A program made the translations under genes and the position numbers. A DNA stretch of 64,000 bases from an uncultured Algibacter sp. (GTDB taxonomy: Bacteria > Bacteroidota > Bacteroidia > Flavobacteriales > Flavobacteriaceae): contig NZ_CANKXK010000005.1 in assembly GCF_947487605.1 (NCBI RefSeq), positions 186,001 through 250,000 of the forward strand, read 5' to 3'. Positions 18,233-26,947 of the stretch are shown here, piece by piece. The notes beneath the pieces were generated by a model. That model was given only the letters and a program-made list of their open reading frames with translations. It was not told where the DNA came from and searched no databases. The number at the start of each line of letters is the position of its first letter. Within the stretch, counting starts at the first letter, position 1.

Positions 18233-18694
18233 ATGGAGAAATTAGATGACACCGATATCACTATTTTGAGAATTCTTCAGAATGATTCCAAAAAAACAGC
18301 AAAAGAAATTGCAACAATTTTGAATTTAACAGCGTCTCCTATTTACGAGAGAATTAGAAGACTAGAAAGCCAAGGTTTTATAAAAAAGTATGTTGCCATT
18401 TTAGACAAAAATTTATTAGAACGCTCTGTAACCACATTTTGTCAAGTATCTATGCGATATCATAGCGAAGCTTTTATTGAAAAATTTGAGGAACAAATTC
18501 AGAATTTAGATGAAGTACAAGAATGCTATCATATGGCTGGACAAGTAGATTTTATTTTAAAAATAAACACTAAAGGACTTGAAGACTATCATAATTTCAT
18601 AAAATATAAACTTTCCAAAATTGAAAACATTGGTGTACTAAACAGTACTTTTGTTTTAAAAGATATAAAACACTCATCAGAGTTTAATATATAG
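18233..18694 (+). CDS. Lrp/AsnC-family transcriptional regulator
   Basis: A 153-residue regulator. Residues 1-50 are the AsnC-type winged helix (LDDTDITILRILQNDSKKTA, then LNLTASPIYERIRRLESQGFI). The rest is the RAM/AsnC ligand-binding domain with VQECYHMAGQVDFILKI and the GLEDYHNFI helix. Such proteins respond to amino acids and bind as dimers or octamers. It is transcribed divergently from the threonine dehydrogenase-kbl pair, and an inverted 15-bp repeat lies in the shared control region, so threonine catabolism is the likely target. The regulator-target link is inferred. Confidence 0.93.
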   Translation: MEKLDDTDITILRILQNDSKKTAKEIATILNLTASPIYERIRRLESQGFIKKYVAILDKNLLERSVTTFCQVSMRYHSEAFIEKFEEQIQNLDEVQECYHMAGQVDFILKINTKGLEDYHNFIKYKLSKIENIGVLNSTFVLKDIKHSSEFNI

Positions 18695-18695
18695 A

Positions 18696-19649
18696 TTATC
18701 TGGTAACAAATTCTAGTGCACGCTTCTCATTATAATACACATTCTTTCTGTCAATAAAACCAGCATGTCCACCATGATTAGGCATTTCCAAATACAAATC
18801 AGGATTATTTTTTGCTTCTTTTACAGGATAACATTCCGGAGACAAAAAAGAGTCATTTAATGCATTAATAACTAAAGTTGGTATTTTTATATTCGGGAGA
18901 AACTGTAAACTACTGCATTTTATATAATAGTCCAAAGCGTCTTCAAAGCCATGTGCTTTTGCTGTGTACACATTATCAAAATCTGTTAATGTCTTGATTG
19001 CATTAAGTGCTTCATTACTTAATAATTCAGGAAAACGTTTTTGCTTTGTTTTTAACCTATTAACCAAATGCCTTAAAAATCTATCGTGGTATAACTTATT
19101 TTTTAAAGCATGCAACGCTTTTGCTGAACCCGTTAAATAGCACGGTACAGAAACCGCAATTGCCGCTTTAATTTCTTTTGGAATCAAGTTCCCTTCGCCT
19201 AAGTATTTTAAAATAACATTAGCTCCTAAACTGATGCCTTTTAAATAAATTTTTGAATACTTTTTGTTGGCAATAACATGTTTTATAACCGCCTTTAAAT
19301 CTTTAGTTTCACCAGAGTGGTAACTGTAATACTTCAAATTATCTTCTCCACTACAGCCTCTAAAATTTACGCAAACCGCATCTGTTCCATGCGCATTAAA
19401 TAACTTTGCTGCCCCAGTTAAGTAAGGCCGTTGTCCATTACCTTCTAAACCATGTAATAGTATAATAAGCGCATCACTTTTTTCTTTAGAAAAACTCCAA
19501 TCTAAATCTAAAAAATCGCCATCATTTAAAGTAATGCGTTCGCGTTCTTGACTTAATGAAATACGTCTTATTAATCCAGAATACACCGTTGAAATGAATC
19601 CGTTTTTAAAGTAAAATGGCGGTTTATAGGTTGATTTTATTATTGGCAT
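18696..19649 (-). CDS. YheT-family alpha/beta hydrolase
   Basis: A 317-residue alpha/beta hydrolase of the YheT/EMB8 (ABHD1/3-like) family. Typical features are ILLHGLEGNGQRPYLTGAA, VNFRGCSGEDN, the nucleophile elbow KGISLGANVILKYLGE, the acid region NALNDSFLSPECYP and the C-terminal His in NHGGHAGF. The substrate is unknown, though esters or lipids are likely. It converges with the Lrp gene (1 base between stops). It is separated from the adenine deaminase downstream by 120 bp without clear features. Confidence 0.9.
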   Translation of the reverse strand: MPIIKSTYKPPFYFKNGFISTVYSGLIRRISLSQERERITLNDGDFLDLDWSFSKEKSDALIILLHGLEGNGQRPYLTGAAKLFNAHGTDAVCVNFRGCSGEDNLKYYSYHSGETKDLKAVIKHVIANKKYSKIYLKGISLGANVILKYLGEGNLIPKEIKAAIAVSVPCYLTGSAKALHALKNKLYHDRFLRHLVNRLKTKQKRFPELLSNEALNAIKTLTDFDNVYTAKAHGFEDALDYYIKCSSLQFLPNIKIPTLVINALNDSFLSPECYPVKEAKNNPDLYLEMPNHGGHAGFIDRKNVYYNEKRALEFVTR

Positions 19650-19770
19650 GTTTTAAGTTGACGGTTTTAGTTAACAGTCGCTGTCTCAGTTTTCGTTTAT
19701 AATAAAATGTTTTTTCTTTTTTTACTTTGGGATTTAGCATCTTTGCGCGAAAAATAAATCTTAGCTCTCA

Positions 19771-21390
19771 TTATAACTCCAATGAAGTAAATTTAAAATC
19801 TGTTCCGTTAAATAAACCTTTATCGCTTAACTTAAGCGATGGAATTACTAATAATGCCATAAACGATAAAGTCATATATGGTGCGTATAATTTACTTCCA
19901 AAAGTTTTAGCCATTTTATCTAATTCTGCGTATTGCTTTCCTATAGTTGCTCCATCTTTATCGCTCATGATTCCCGCAACAGGAAGTGGTACTATTATTT
20001 CATCAGAATTAGAAATAGCACAAATGCCTCCGTTGTTTTCAATGATTAAATTTACAGCTTTACAAATGGCTTCGTCTGAAACACCAACTGCAATAATATT
20101 ATGCGAATCGTGACCAACAGAAGAAGCAATTGCACCTTCTTTCAAGCCGAAATTTTTGATAAATGCTATGGCTGGTTTTTGATTTTCATAACGATTAACT
20201 ACCGTCATTTTTAGAATATCCTTGTTAATGTTTGAAACTAAATTTCCTTTTTGAATACGAGACGCTTCTAAAATTTCATTGGTAACCAATTGTCCTTCTA
20301 AAGCTTCAATAACACGAATTTGTTTTGCTGAAGATGGTACTATAAAATCTGAAACTTCTTTTTTATTACAATTAAAATTATTTAAAATTTTAAAAGGCAC
20401 AGTTGATATTAACGATTGGCCATCATCAAACACCAATTCGCCATTAATGTAAGTTTGAAGCGTTTTAAAGGCTTTTAAATCTTCAACAACAATGAAATCT
20501 GCCTCATCTCCAACATTTAATAAACCAACATCTAAATTGTAGTGATTGACTGGATTAATACAAGCTACTTGCAATACTTTAAAGACATCTATCCCTTTTG
20601 AAACAGCTCTTGCACATAGTTGATTAATATGACCAACAAGCAGATCGTCGGGGTGTTTATCATCACTACATAACATCATGTTTTCAAAATGTTCTGGCAG
20701 CAAATCAATTAAAGCATCAAAGTTTTTAGCAGCACTCCCTTCTCGAATTAAGATTTTCATGCCTTTTTGAAGCTTCTCTAGAGCTTCATCATAAGTAAAA
20801 CATTCATGGTCGGTTGATATGCCTGCGTTTATGTATTTTGAAATATCATTACCTCTAACACTTGGCGCATGACCGTCAACAGGTTTATTAAAATGTTTTG
20901 CCCAAGCTATTTTTTTCATCACCTCGTCATCATCAAAAAGGACTCCAGGATAATTCATCATTTCCGCAAGATATTTAACATCAGGATTTTCTAGAAGTGT
21001 TTTTATACCTTCTGAATCAATAGTAGCTCCCGCCGATTCAAAATTAGTGGCAGGCACACAAGATGGTGCTCCAAAATTAAATTTAAAAGGGACTTGCTTT
21101 CCGTTTTCAATCATGAACTCTACACCTGCAACTCCTAATACATTTGCTATTTCATGTGGGTCTGAAACGGTTGCTACCGTACCATGTTTAACAGCAATTC
21201 TTGCAAATTCTGATGGAACAAGCATAGAACTTTCTATGTGAATATGCGCGTCAATGAACCCTGGAAGAATGTAATGATTTACATTATGGTCTTTTTCCTG
21301 TATAGTTAGAATCTTTCCGTTTTCAAAAGTGATTTCACCTTTGTAAATGCGTTTGTTTATTATATCGACTATGTTGCCTTGTAGCGTCAT
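19771..21390 (-). CDS. ade: Adenine deaminase
   Basis: A 539-residue amidohydrolase that turns adenine into hypoxanthine and ammonia in purine salvage. The N-terminal metal site is [20 protein letters not shown], followed by [19 protein letters not shown]. Later motifs typical of Ade are [31 protein letters not shown] and, in the C-terminal part, [14 protein letters not shown]. Length is normal for bacterial Ade (about 540-590). It is followed on the - strand by the YheT hydrolase gene. Confidence 0.94.
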   Translation of the reverse strand: MTLQGNIVDIINKRIYKGEITFENGKILTIQEKDHNVNHYILPGFIDAHIHIESSMLVPSEFARIAVKHGTVATVSDPHEIANVLGVAGVEFMIENGKQVPFKFNFGAPSCVPATNFESAGATIDSEGIKTLLENPDVKYLAEMMNYPGVLFDDDEVMKKIAWAKHFNKPVDGHAPSVRGNDISKYINAGISTDHECFTYDEALEKLQKGMKILIREGSAAKNFDALIDLLPEHFENMMLCSDDKHPDDLLVGHINQLCARAVSKGIDVFKVLQVACINPVNHYNLDVGLLNVGDEADFIVVEDLKAFKTLQTYINGELVFDDGQSLISTVPFKILNNFNCNKKEVSDFIVPSSAKQIRVIEALEGQLVTNEILEASRIQKGNLVSNINKDILKMTVVNRYENQKPAIAFIKNFGLKEGAIASSVGHDSHNIIAVGVSDEAICKAVNLIIENNGGICAISNSDEIIVPLPVAGIMSDKDGATIGKQYAELDKMAKTFGSKLYAPYMTLSFMALLVIPSLKLSDKGLFNGTDFKFTSLEL

Positions 21391-21409
21391 ATTTTTAAAT
21401 TCTTAATTT

Positions 21410-21441
21410 AGACCTCTAAGTTTTTAAAAACCTGACAGGTC
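21410..21441. repeat. Palindrome AGACCTGTCAGGTTT family, copy 3
   Basis: The right arm AAACCTGACAGGTC (21428-21441) is identical to the copies at 3600-3632 and 4579-4611. The left arm (AGACCTCTAAGTTTT, from 21410) has decayed. It lies between tilS and ade, 17 kb from the other copies. Confidence 0.7.
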
Positions 21442-21455
21442 ATGCTGGAGCGCTC

Positions 21456-22766
21456 CTACTTCAATTCTATTTTTAAAATTTGTGTTGTGTTTTCGGCTAC
21501 TCTAAACCTATTATCTGCTCTTCTACCTATAACCCAAACAATAGCTTCGCGAGAACATAATAACCATGTGTTTTCTTTTTCTAAGAGTGATAATTTTTCG
21601 TCTTTAAAGTACTTACTTATCTTCTTTTTACCTGTCATTCCTAATGGGTAAAACACATCGCCTTCTTTATATTTCCGAATCGTTAAAGGAAACTTTAACG
21701 CATTTTTATCTACAAAAATCATATTAGAGCCTGTACCAAAAACAGCATCGGCTTCATCAAAAAACAAGGTGCCAAATGGTGTTTGTTTCTTATCCTCTTC
21801 GGAAGTGATTAAAATTTCTTGGTGGTCGGTTTGCTTTACTTCACTTAACAATAAGTGTTCTCGATTTTTAATTAATCGATGTGTGTTTGAAAACACTTGC
21901 TTTCCTGTTTCGGCATCTAATAAATCGACAACGTCGTTCCATTCTGTAAATCCAAATTCTTTAAGCGACTCGAACAAATAGGCTTTTGGATTGTTTAACT
22001 TTTTAAATTCTGAAACCTTAAAAGCTACATGATTTTCATCCATAGTTTCAATGGCACGTTTTAAAACAGCATTGGTGCTTTCTTCAACAATATCTGCAGT
22101 GTCATTTAAATTTTCTAAAGTAGATTGAAAACTTTGTAATAAACTTGGATTGATGGCTTTTAGAATAGGAATGACTTCATGACGCAGTTTATTTCGCAGA
22201 TATTTAACGGATTTGTTGCTGCTATCGTCTCGCCATTTAATTTTATTTTCTTCTGCAAAAGCTACAATAGCATGACTTGAAAAGGGTAATAATGGACGTA
22301 CAAATTTTTCATTTATTTCTGGTATTCCTGTTAGGCCTTCAAGCCCTGTACCTCTGGTGAAATTGATTAAAAATGTTTCGAGATTATCGTCTGCATGGTG
22401 TGCGGTTAGTATATAATCGAACCCTAATTGTTCTGCTAATTCTTCAAACCATGCGTAACGCAATTCGCGTGCTGCCATTTGTATGGAGCGTTTGTTATCT
22501 TTTGCATACAACTCGGTATCAAAACGTTGTACAAATACTTCTAAATCTAAATCTTTGGCTAATTGTAAAACAAAGTCTTCATCGGTATCGCTTTCCTTTC
22601 TTCTTAGATTAAAATTGCAGTGTGCTAGTGAAATATTAAGCTTTGATTTATGACATAAATGGGTTAACACCACGCTGTCTATCCCACCAGAAATAGCAAT
22701 TAGAATTTTGCCTTGAACTAGAAACTGAAGCTTATTTGTAATATGTTTTTGGAACTGCTTTTGCAC
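21456..22766 (-). CDS. tilS: tRNA(Ile)-lysidine synthetase TilS
   Basis: A 436-residue essential enzyme that attaches lysine to C34 of the CAU-anticodon tRNA-Ile so that it reads AUA. The PP-loop is ILIAISGGIDSVVLTHL (residues 20-36). HCNFNLRRKESDTDEDFV, TAHHADDNLETFLINFTRGTGLEGL and the C-terminal domain RKYKEGDVFYPLGMTGKKKISKYFKDEK follow the family pattern. The start is a GTG at 22766; the ATG two bases upstream is out of frame. A good promoter lies only 4 bp upstream (22771-22799), so the mRNA may be leaderless. Confidence 0.94.
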   Translation of the reverse strand: MQKQFQKHITNKLQFLVQGKILIAISGGIDSVVLTHLCHKSKLNISLAHCNFNLRRKESDTDEDFVLQLAKDLDLEVFVQRFDTELYAKDNKRSIQMAARELRYAWFEELAEQLGFDYILTAHHADDNLETFLINFTRGTGLEGLTGIPEINEKFVRPLLPFSSHAIVAFAEENKIKWRDDSSNKSVKYLRNKLRHEVIPILKAINPSLLQSFQSTLENLNDTADIVEESTNAVLKRAIETMDENHVAFKVSEFKKLNNPKAYLFESLKEFGFTEWNDVVDLLDAETGKQVFSNTHRLIKNREHLLLSEVKQTDHQEILITSEEDKKQTPFGTLFFDEADAVFGTGSNMIFVDKNALKFPLTIRKYKEGDVFYPLGMTGKKKISKYFKDEKLSLLEKENTWLLCSREAIVWVIGRRADNRFRVAENTTQILKIELK

Positions 22767-22770
22767 ATTT

Positions 22771-22799
22771 CAAAGTTAAGTTTTATTTTATTCTCACAA
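22771..22799 (-). promoter_or_regulatory. Promoter for tilS (TTG-N18-TAACTTTG)
   Basis: On the - strand a TTG -33 element (22797-22799) is followed after 18 bp by TAACTTTG (22771-22778), a full match to the Bacteroidota sigma consensus. The -7 box ends 4 bp before the GTG start. The -33 box overlaps the AAAGGCGC repeat. Confidence 0.6.
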
Positions 22800-22817
22800 A
22801 GGCGCAAAGGCGCAAAG
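22798..22817. repeat. Short tandem repeat AAAGGCGC
   Basis: Two exact copies of AAAGGCGC (22798-22805 and 22806-22813) followed by AAAG. From memory, similar CAAAGGCGCAAAG strings are scattered in flavobacterial genomes. Confidence 0.6.
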
Positions 22818-22863
22818 TTTTTAGATTTGATGGTGTTCGCTTTTAAGAAATAAGCCAGCAGAT

Positions 22864-22950
22864 GGATGCGCAAGGGATAGAAGTGGAAAGCCCACAGCGA
22901 GGCACGAGCGAGGACTTGTAGCGGATAGCCCGACCCTTTAGGGTTGCGCC
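22864..22950. repeat. Dispersed structured repeat, full copy
   Basis: In the 306-bp gap between tilS and the sigma-like gene lies a GC-richer block quite unlike its surroundings. It opens with TGCGCAAGGG (22867-22876) and closes with GGGTTGCGCC (22941-22950), where GCGCAA and TTGCGC can pair. Between them are two related strings, GTGGAAAGCCC and GCGGATAGCCC. A partial copy lies in the opposite orientation at 26541-26575. The pattern suggests a folded RNA or repeat family. The rest of the gap holds the tilS promoter and the AAAGGCGC repeat, and nothing else I can name. Confidence 0.65.
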
Positions 22951-23072
22951 ATAAAATTATTTATACAGACTATAGTATATAATCATCTTAAACGGACTTT
23001 CGCATGACAAAAATCATAAGTTCTTTTTGGAGTTTTTGTAACTTTAAACAAGTATTTTTAAATTATTGAGCT

Positions 23073-23765
23073 ATGTGTACTATAGATAAATTAAACGACA
23101 AAACTGCGCAAACTGTATTTAACAACAAGGTGATTTCTGCAACACAACACTTGCAGGCGTATGTTAAACACCGCTTGTATATTGCTGAATCTACTAAGAT
23201 TATCCCGAAAAACATGTACAAATCTAACGATATTATAGATGAGGGTATTGCTAAATTTTATGAGCAAGGATATAATGTTGATGCGGAAATTGCTGTTATA
23301 AAAATTGAACTTTTTAAAATTGTGGATGCTGATTTGGATGACTTATTTAAAAAAGAAGCTTTTCATCAAAACACCATGAGCACCGACTCTATTCTGAAGG
23401 ACGAGCTTGATGGTTTAGATGAAAATTTTACGGTAGATGAGGATTTTGATTTTATAATGAATGAAGAATTAAGTGACATTTCATACCACCAAGACCAAGA
23501 AGATAAACATGTTTTTGTATATGATGATAGTAATGCTTCAATACAAAATGCTTTTGAAATTTCGGATATTTCTACGAACCGTAATAAACATTTATTAGGT
23601 AAATATTATACTTGGTTACCTTTAAGAGTCTCTGATATTGTAGATTTGTTTGTTTTTGGGAAATTAAGCTTTAAAGAAATTGCAACTATAAAAAATATTG
23701 AAGCAAAACGTGTGAAACGCATTTTAGAATTAGCTATTGAAGATTTTAAGGGGCATCTTATTTAA
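23073..23765 (+). CDS. Unrecognised protein with sigma-factor-like C-terminal HTH
   Basis: I do not recognise this 230-residue protein with certainty. The N-terminal third is helical (ATQHLQAYVKHRLYIAES). The middle is very acidic (residues 105-165: DELDGLDENFTVDEDFDF and more). The C-terminal 55 residues, LPLRVSDIVDLFVFGKLSFKEIATIKNIEAKRVKRILE, look like the region-4 helix-turn-helix of sigma-70 factors (LSFKEIA then a recognition-like helix). It may be a diverged sigma factor or an anti-sigma or regulatory relative. No membrane segment. It ends 4 bp into the convergent pabB gene. Codon use matches its neighbours. Gene call sure, function open. Confidence 0.8.
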   Translation: MCTIDKLNDKTAQTVFNNKVISATQHLQAYVKHRLYIAESTKIIPKNMYKSNDIIDEGIAKFYEQGYNVDAEIAVIKIELFKIVDADLDDLFKKEAFHQNTMSTDSILKDELDGLDENFTVDEDFDFIMNEELSDISYHQDQEDKHVFVYDDSNASIQNAFEISDISTNRNKHLLGKYYTWLPLRVSDIVDLFVFGKLSFKEIATIKNIEAKRVKRILELAIEDFKGHLI

Positions 23766-25054
23766 CTCTCTAAAACCTCGCGCATTGCTTTAGCTTTCAC
23801 CAAACACTCTTCGTATTCTTTTAAAGGATTGCTTTTTGCTGTTATGGCACCTCCTACGGAGTATGAAGTGTATTGGGTTGTTTCGTTATACAAAATGCTA
23901 CGAATTACTACGTTGAAATCGAAATTGCCTTCAGGAGAAAAATAACCAATAGCACCTGAATATACACCACGTTTAGTTTCTTCTAAATTTTCAATAATTT
24001 GCATTGCTGAAATTTTAGGTGCTCCAGTCATGCTTCCCATAGGAAAGGTGCTTTTTATAATATCAACAGGATGTGTTGCTGTATCTACCTTTGATGTGAC
24101 TGTAGATATCATTTGATGGACTTGATCGAAGGTATAAATTCTGCATAACTCTTCAACTTTAACACTGCCTTTTATTGCGGTTTTTGATAAATCGTTGCGT
24201 ACCAAATCAACAATCATAATATTTTCGCTGCGTTCTTTTTCATCTCCCAATAAATCTGCTTTAAGTTGGTTGTCTTCTTCTAAAGAAACTGATCGTTTTG
24301 CAGTCCCTTTAATAGGTTGAGACAACACAGTATTATTTTCTTTTTTTAAATAGCGTTCTGGTGATGCGCATAACACATACTTATCAAACATTTTAATGAA
24401 TGATGCGAATGGAGGTTTAGAAATACTATTCAATTTTAAATACGTATCCAATGGGTTTATCTGCGTGCTTTCAGCATAAAACTCTTGACAAAAGTTAGCT
24501 TCGTAAATATCACCCCGATGAATATGATTTAGCATGGTTTCAACCTTTTCAAAATATTCATCTTTATGAATACGGAGCTTTATTTTAATATTATTACAAC
24601 CACTAAAGCATGGTTCGTAATTACTTTTTTTAATTGATAGTAAATCTTCTTCAAATTCATCGTCAACACAACTTAAATATTGAATTTCAATACGATTACC
24701 CTTAATTAAAAACAATTTTTTAGGCTGAAAAAAATATAGATCTGGAAACTCCAATCCATCAAAATTTTCAGAGGATAAATCTTCAATATCATTTTTTAAA
24801 TCATAGGTTAAATAACCAAAAATCCAATCTTTAGTAACTGTTTGGTATTCTTTTAAATCCTCAAACGCATTTTTATAATCTGTTTGAATACAGGTAAAAG
24901 CTTCAACCGCCAAAACCGCATCGTAGTTCGCATATTTTTGATGATAGTTATTAGAATCTAACCACACAACATCATCGAATTGCTGTGCCCAAACCAGTAA
25001 TTGATTTTTAAAGGATTCTATATCCTTTATGTTTTGAATTTGTTTCGTTCTCAA
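23762..25054 (-). CDS. pabB: Aminodeoxychorismate synthase component I
   Basis: A 430-residue chorismate-using enzyme making 4-amino-4-deoxychorismate for folate. It has the MST-family catalytic core: CASPERYL, LSQPIKGTAKR, MIVDLVRNDLSKTA, and GSMTGAPKISAMQIIENLE. The lysine in PIKGT is the PabB signature (anthranilate synthase TrpE has PIAGT), so PabB is preferred over TrpE. The first 140 residues are a weaker N-terminal domain. It converges with the sigma-like gene with a 4-bp overlap of the ends, and it diverges from the DEAD-box helicase gene. Confidence 0.92.
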   Translation of the reverse strand: MRTKQIQNIKDIESFKNQLLVWAQQFDDVVWLDSNNYHQKYANYDAVLAVEAFTCIQTDYKNAFEDLKEYQTVTKDWIFGYLTYDLKNDIEDLSSENFDGLEFPDLYFFQPKKLFLIKGNRIEIQYLSCVDDEFEEDLLSIKKSNYEPCFSGCNNIKIKLRIHKDEYFEKVETMLNHIHRGDIYEANFCQEFYAESTQINPLDTYLKLNSISKPPFASFIKMFDKYVLCASPERYLKKENNTVLSQPIKGTAKRSVSLEEDNQLKADLLGDEKERSENIMIVDLVRNDLSKTAIKGSVKVEELCRIYTFDQVHQMISTVTSKVDTATHPVDIIKSTFPMGSMTGAPKISAMQIIENLEETKRGVYSGAIGYFSPEGNFDFNVVIRSILYNETTQYTSYSVGGAITAKSNPLKEYEECLVKAKAMREVLES

Positions 25055-25103
25055 TATAAAATGATTGATTGCAAATTACTGAAATTTAAACCTGTTAAAA
25101 AAC

Positions 25104-25111
25104 TATCTTTG
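25104..25111 (+). promoter_or_regulatory. Candidate -7 box for the DEAD-box helicase
   Basis: TATCTTTG matches the TAnnTTTG consensus and lies 20 bp before the start at 25132. I see no TTG at the expected -33 spacing. Confidence 0.35.
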
Positions 25112-25131
25112 CCACATATTAAAATTACTTA

Positions 25132-26484
25132 ATGAGCTTTCAAGATTTAAATATAAACACACCGTTACATAATGCCTTAGACGATTTAGGTTTTTATACG
25201 CCTACACCTATACAAGAACAAGCCTTTAACGTAGTGGCTTCTGGAAAAGATGTAGTAGGTATTGCACAAACAGGTACAGGTAAAACCTTTGCTTATATGT
25301 TGCCTATACTGCGGAATTTAAAGTTCTCAAAACAAGAAAATCCTCGTGTTTTGGTATTAGTCCCAACTCGTGAGTTAGTGGTTCAGGTGGTTGACGAAAT
25401 TGAAAAACTATCCAAATACATTAACAATCGTGTTTTGGGTGTTTATGGAGGCACTAATATAAACACACAAAAACAAGCTATTGCACAAGGTATTGACATT
25501 TTGGTAGCCACACCAGGGCGTTTGTATGATTTAGCTTTAACACGTGTTTTACAACTAAAATCCATTCAGAAATTAGTGATTGATGAAGTGGATGTTATGC
25601 TCGATTTAGGGTTTAGGCACCAACTGATTAATATTTTTGATATCCTGCCACAACGCCGCCAAAACATTATGTTTTCGGCTACCATGACACAAGATGTCGA
25701 TTTACTAATTAATGACTTCTTTAAAAGTCCAGAGCGTGTTTCCATTGCCGTTTCTGGTACGCCGTTAGATAACATTTCGCAACATCGGTATAATGTACCT
25801 AACTTTTACACCAAAGTAAATTTATTGGTGCATTTATTAAACGATACCGAACAGTATAACAAAGTCTTGATTTTTGTTGCTTTTAAGCGTATGGCAGACC
25901 GCCTTTTTGAAAAATTAGATGAATTCTTTAAAGAAGAACTCTGCGTTATCCACTCCAATAAAACACAGAATTACAGACTTCGAAGCATTGAGCAATTCAG
26001 GAATGGTGAAAACCGCATTTTAGTGGCTACCGATGTTATGGCACGTGGTTTAGATATTGATAATGTCTCACATGTTATTAATTTCGATACGCCAGATTTT
26101 CCAGAAAATTACATGCACCGTATTGGTAGAACGGGGCGTGCAGAACGCGAAGGTCAAGCCTTGGTGTTTTCTACTAAAAAGGAAGAAGAAGCCATTGAAA
26201 ATATCGAGTTGTTAATGAAAATGACTATTCCCGTCCTAGAAATCCCTGAAGCGGTTGAAATTTCTACTGAACTGATTGAAGAGGAACGTCCGCAAATAAA
26301 AGAACGCAACAATCCTAATAAACGCAGAGATGAAGATGCCCCTGGACCAGCATTTCATGAAAAATCTGAGAAGAATCAAAAAGAAAATTTAGGCGGAAGC
26401 TATAAATTTAAAATTGCTGCTAAGTATAAAAAGCCTAAAACTAGAGGTGATAAGAATTATAATAAACGGAATAAGAAGAAGTAG
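25132..26484 (+). CDS. DEAD-box-family RNA helicase
   Basis: A 450-residue ATP-dependent RNA helicase with all core motifs: Q-motif region FYTPTPIQEQAF, Walker A AQTGTGKTF, PTRELV, TPGRL, motif II, SAT in FSATM, ATDVMARGLDID and HRIGRTGRAER. Motif II reads DEVD (VIDEVDVMLDLGF) instead of DEAD. The C-terminal 70 residues are a basic, disordered tail rich in Lys, Arg and Asn, as in RhlE-type cold-shock helicases that remodel ribosomal RNA or mRNA. It is a stand-alone gene, divergent from pabB. Confidence 0.93.
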   Translation: MSFQDLNINTPLHNALDDLGFYTPTPIQEQAFNVVASGKDVVGIAQTGTGKTFAYMLPILRNLKFSKQENPRVLVLVPTRELVVQVVDEIEKLSKYINNRVLGVYGGTNINTQKQAIAQGIDILVATPGRLYDLALTRVLQLKSIQKLVIDEVDVMLDLGFRHQLINIFDILPQRRQNIMFSATMTQDVDLLINDFFKSPERVSIAVSGTPLDNISQHRYNVPNFYTKVNLLVHLLNDTEQYNKVLIFVAFKRMADRLFEKLDEFFKEELCVIHSNKTQNYRLRSIEQFRNGENRILVATDVMARGLDIDNVSHVINFDTPDFPENYMHRIGRTGRAEREGQALVFSTKKEEEAIENIELLMKMTIPVLEIPEAVEISTELIEEERPQIKERNNPNKRRDEDAPGPAFHEKSEKNQKENLGGSYKFKIAAKYKKPKTRGDKNYNKRNKKK

Positions 26485-26540
26485 TCTCAGTTTTCAGTTT
26501 GTGGTAATTTACGTTTTTTAAAATTTCATATTTTAGTTTT

Positions 26541-26575
26541 TGGGCGTTAAAGGGGTCGGGGTTTCTGCTATATCT
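26541..26575 (-). repeat. Dispersed structured repeat, partial inverted copy
   Basis: Read on the - strand, this is GATATAGCAGAAACCCCGAC, then CCCTTTAACGCCC. It lines up with the 3' half of the block at 22864-22950 (TGTAGCGGATAGCCCGACCC, then TTTAGGGTTGCGCC). It lies in the 132-bp space after the helicase gene, directly next to the GIY-YIG unit. Confidence 0.55.
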
Positions 26576-26585
26576 TTTGTTTTTT

Positions 26586-26613
26586 TGTCATTCCTGCGCA
26601 GGTAAGAATCCAT
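26586..26613 (+). repeat. Left inverted repeat of the GIY-YIG unit
   Basis: TGTCATTCCTGCGCAGG then TAAGAATCCAT. It matches the reverse complement of 26948-26975 at about 25 of 28 positions. Confidence 0.8.
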
Positions 26614-26616
26614 TGT

Positions 26617-26928
26617 TCAATCAATCAAATATGTCCAATCTCTTGACAAATCGACCCAATTTGCATTTTCTTCTTCTATCAAATTAATCTTCCATTGCCG
26701 CTTCCATTTTTTCATATTCTTCTCCCTTTTAATAGCATCATTTACGTATTGGTATGTTTCAAAATACATGAGTTTGTTTAAATTATATTGTGAAGAAAAG
26801 CCTTCTACCAATTTATTTTTATGCTCAAACATTCTTCTTTCCAAATCATTGGTAACACCAGTGTATAATGTTCTATTTTTTTTATTGGTGATTATATAAA
26901 GGTAATATTGGTGAATTGTTTTATACAT
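26617..26928 (-). CDS. Small GIY-YIG nuclease (YhbQ/UPF0213-like)
   Basis: A 103-residue single-domain GIY-YIG endonuclease. The domain is nearly the whole protein: YLYIITNKKNRTLYTGVTND holds the YxY and Y-x-G strands, RRMFEHKN gives the catalytic Arg and His, and YFETYQYVNDAIKREKNMKKW contains the conserved Glu and the KREK motif of the family. The last residues (NANWVDLSRDW) are typical too. Proteins like this occur in many copies in flavobacteria; their job is not settled. It is bracketed by inverted repeats (see the unit at 26586-26975). Codon use is AT-rich like its neighbours. Confidence 0.9.
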   Translation of the reverse strand: MYKTIHQYYLYIITNKKNRTLYTGVTNDLERRMFEHKNKLVEGFSSQYNLNKLMYFETYQYVNDAIKREKNMKKWKRQWKINLIEEENANWVDLSRDWTYLID

Positions 26929-26947
26929 AAAACATTTTTATTAGTGA

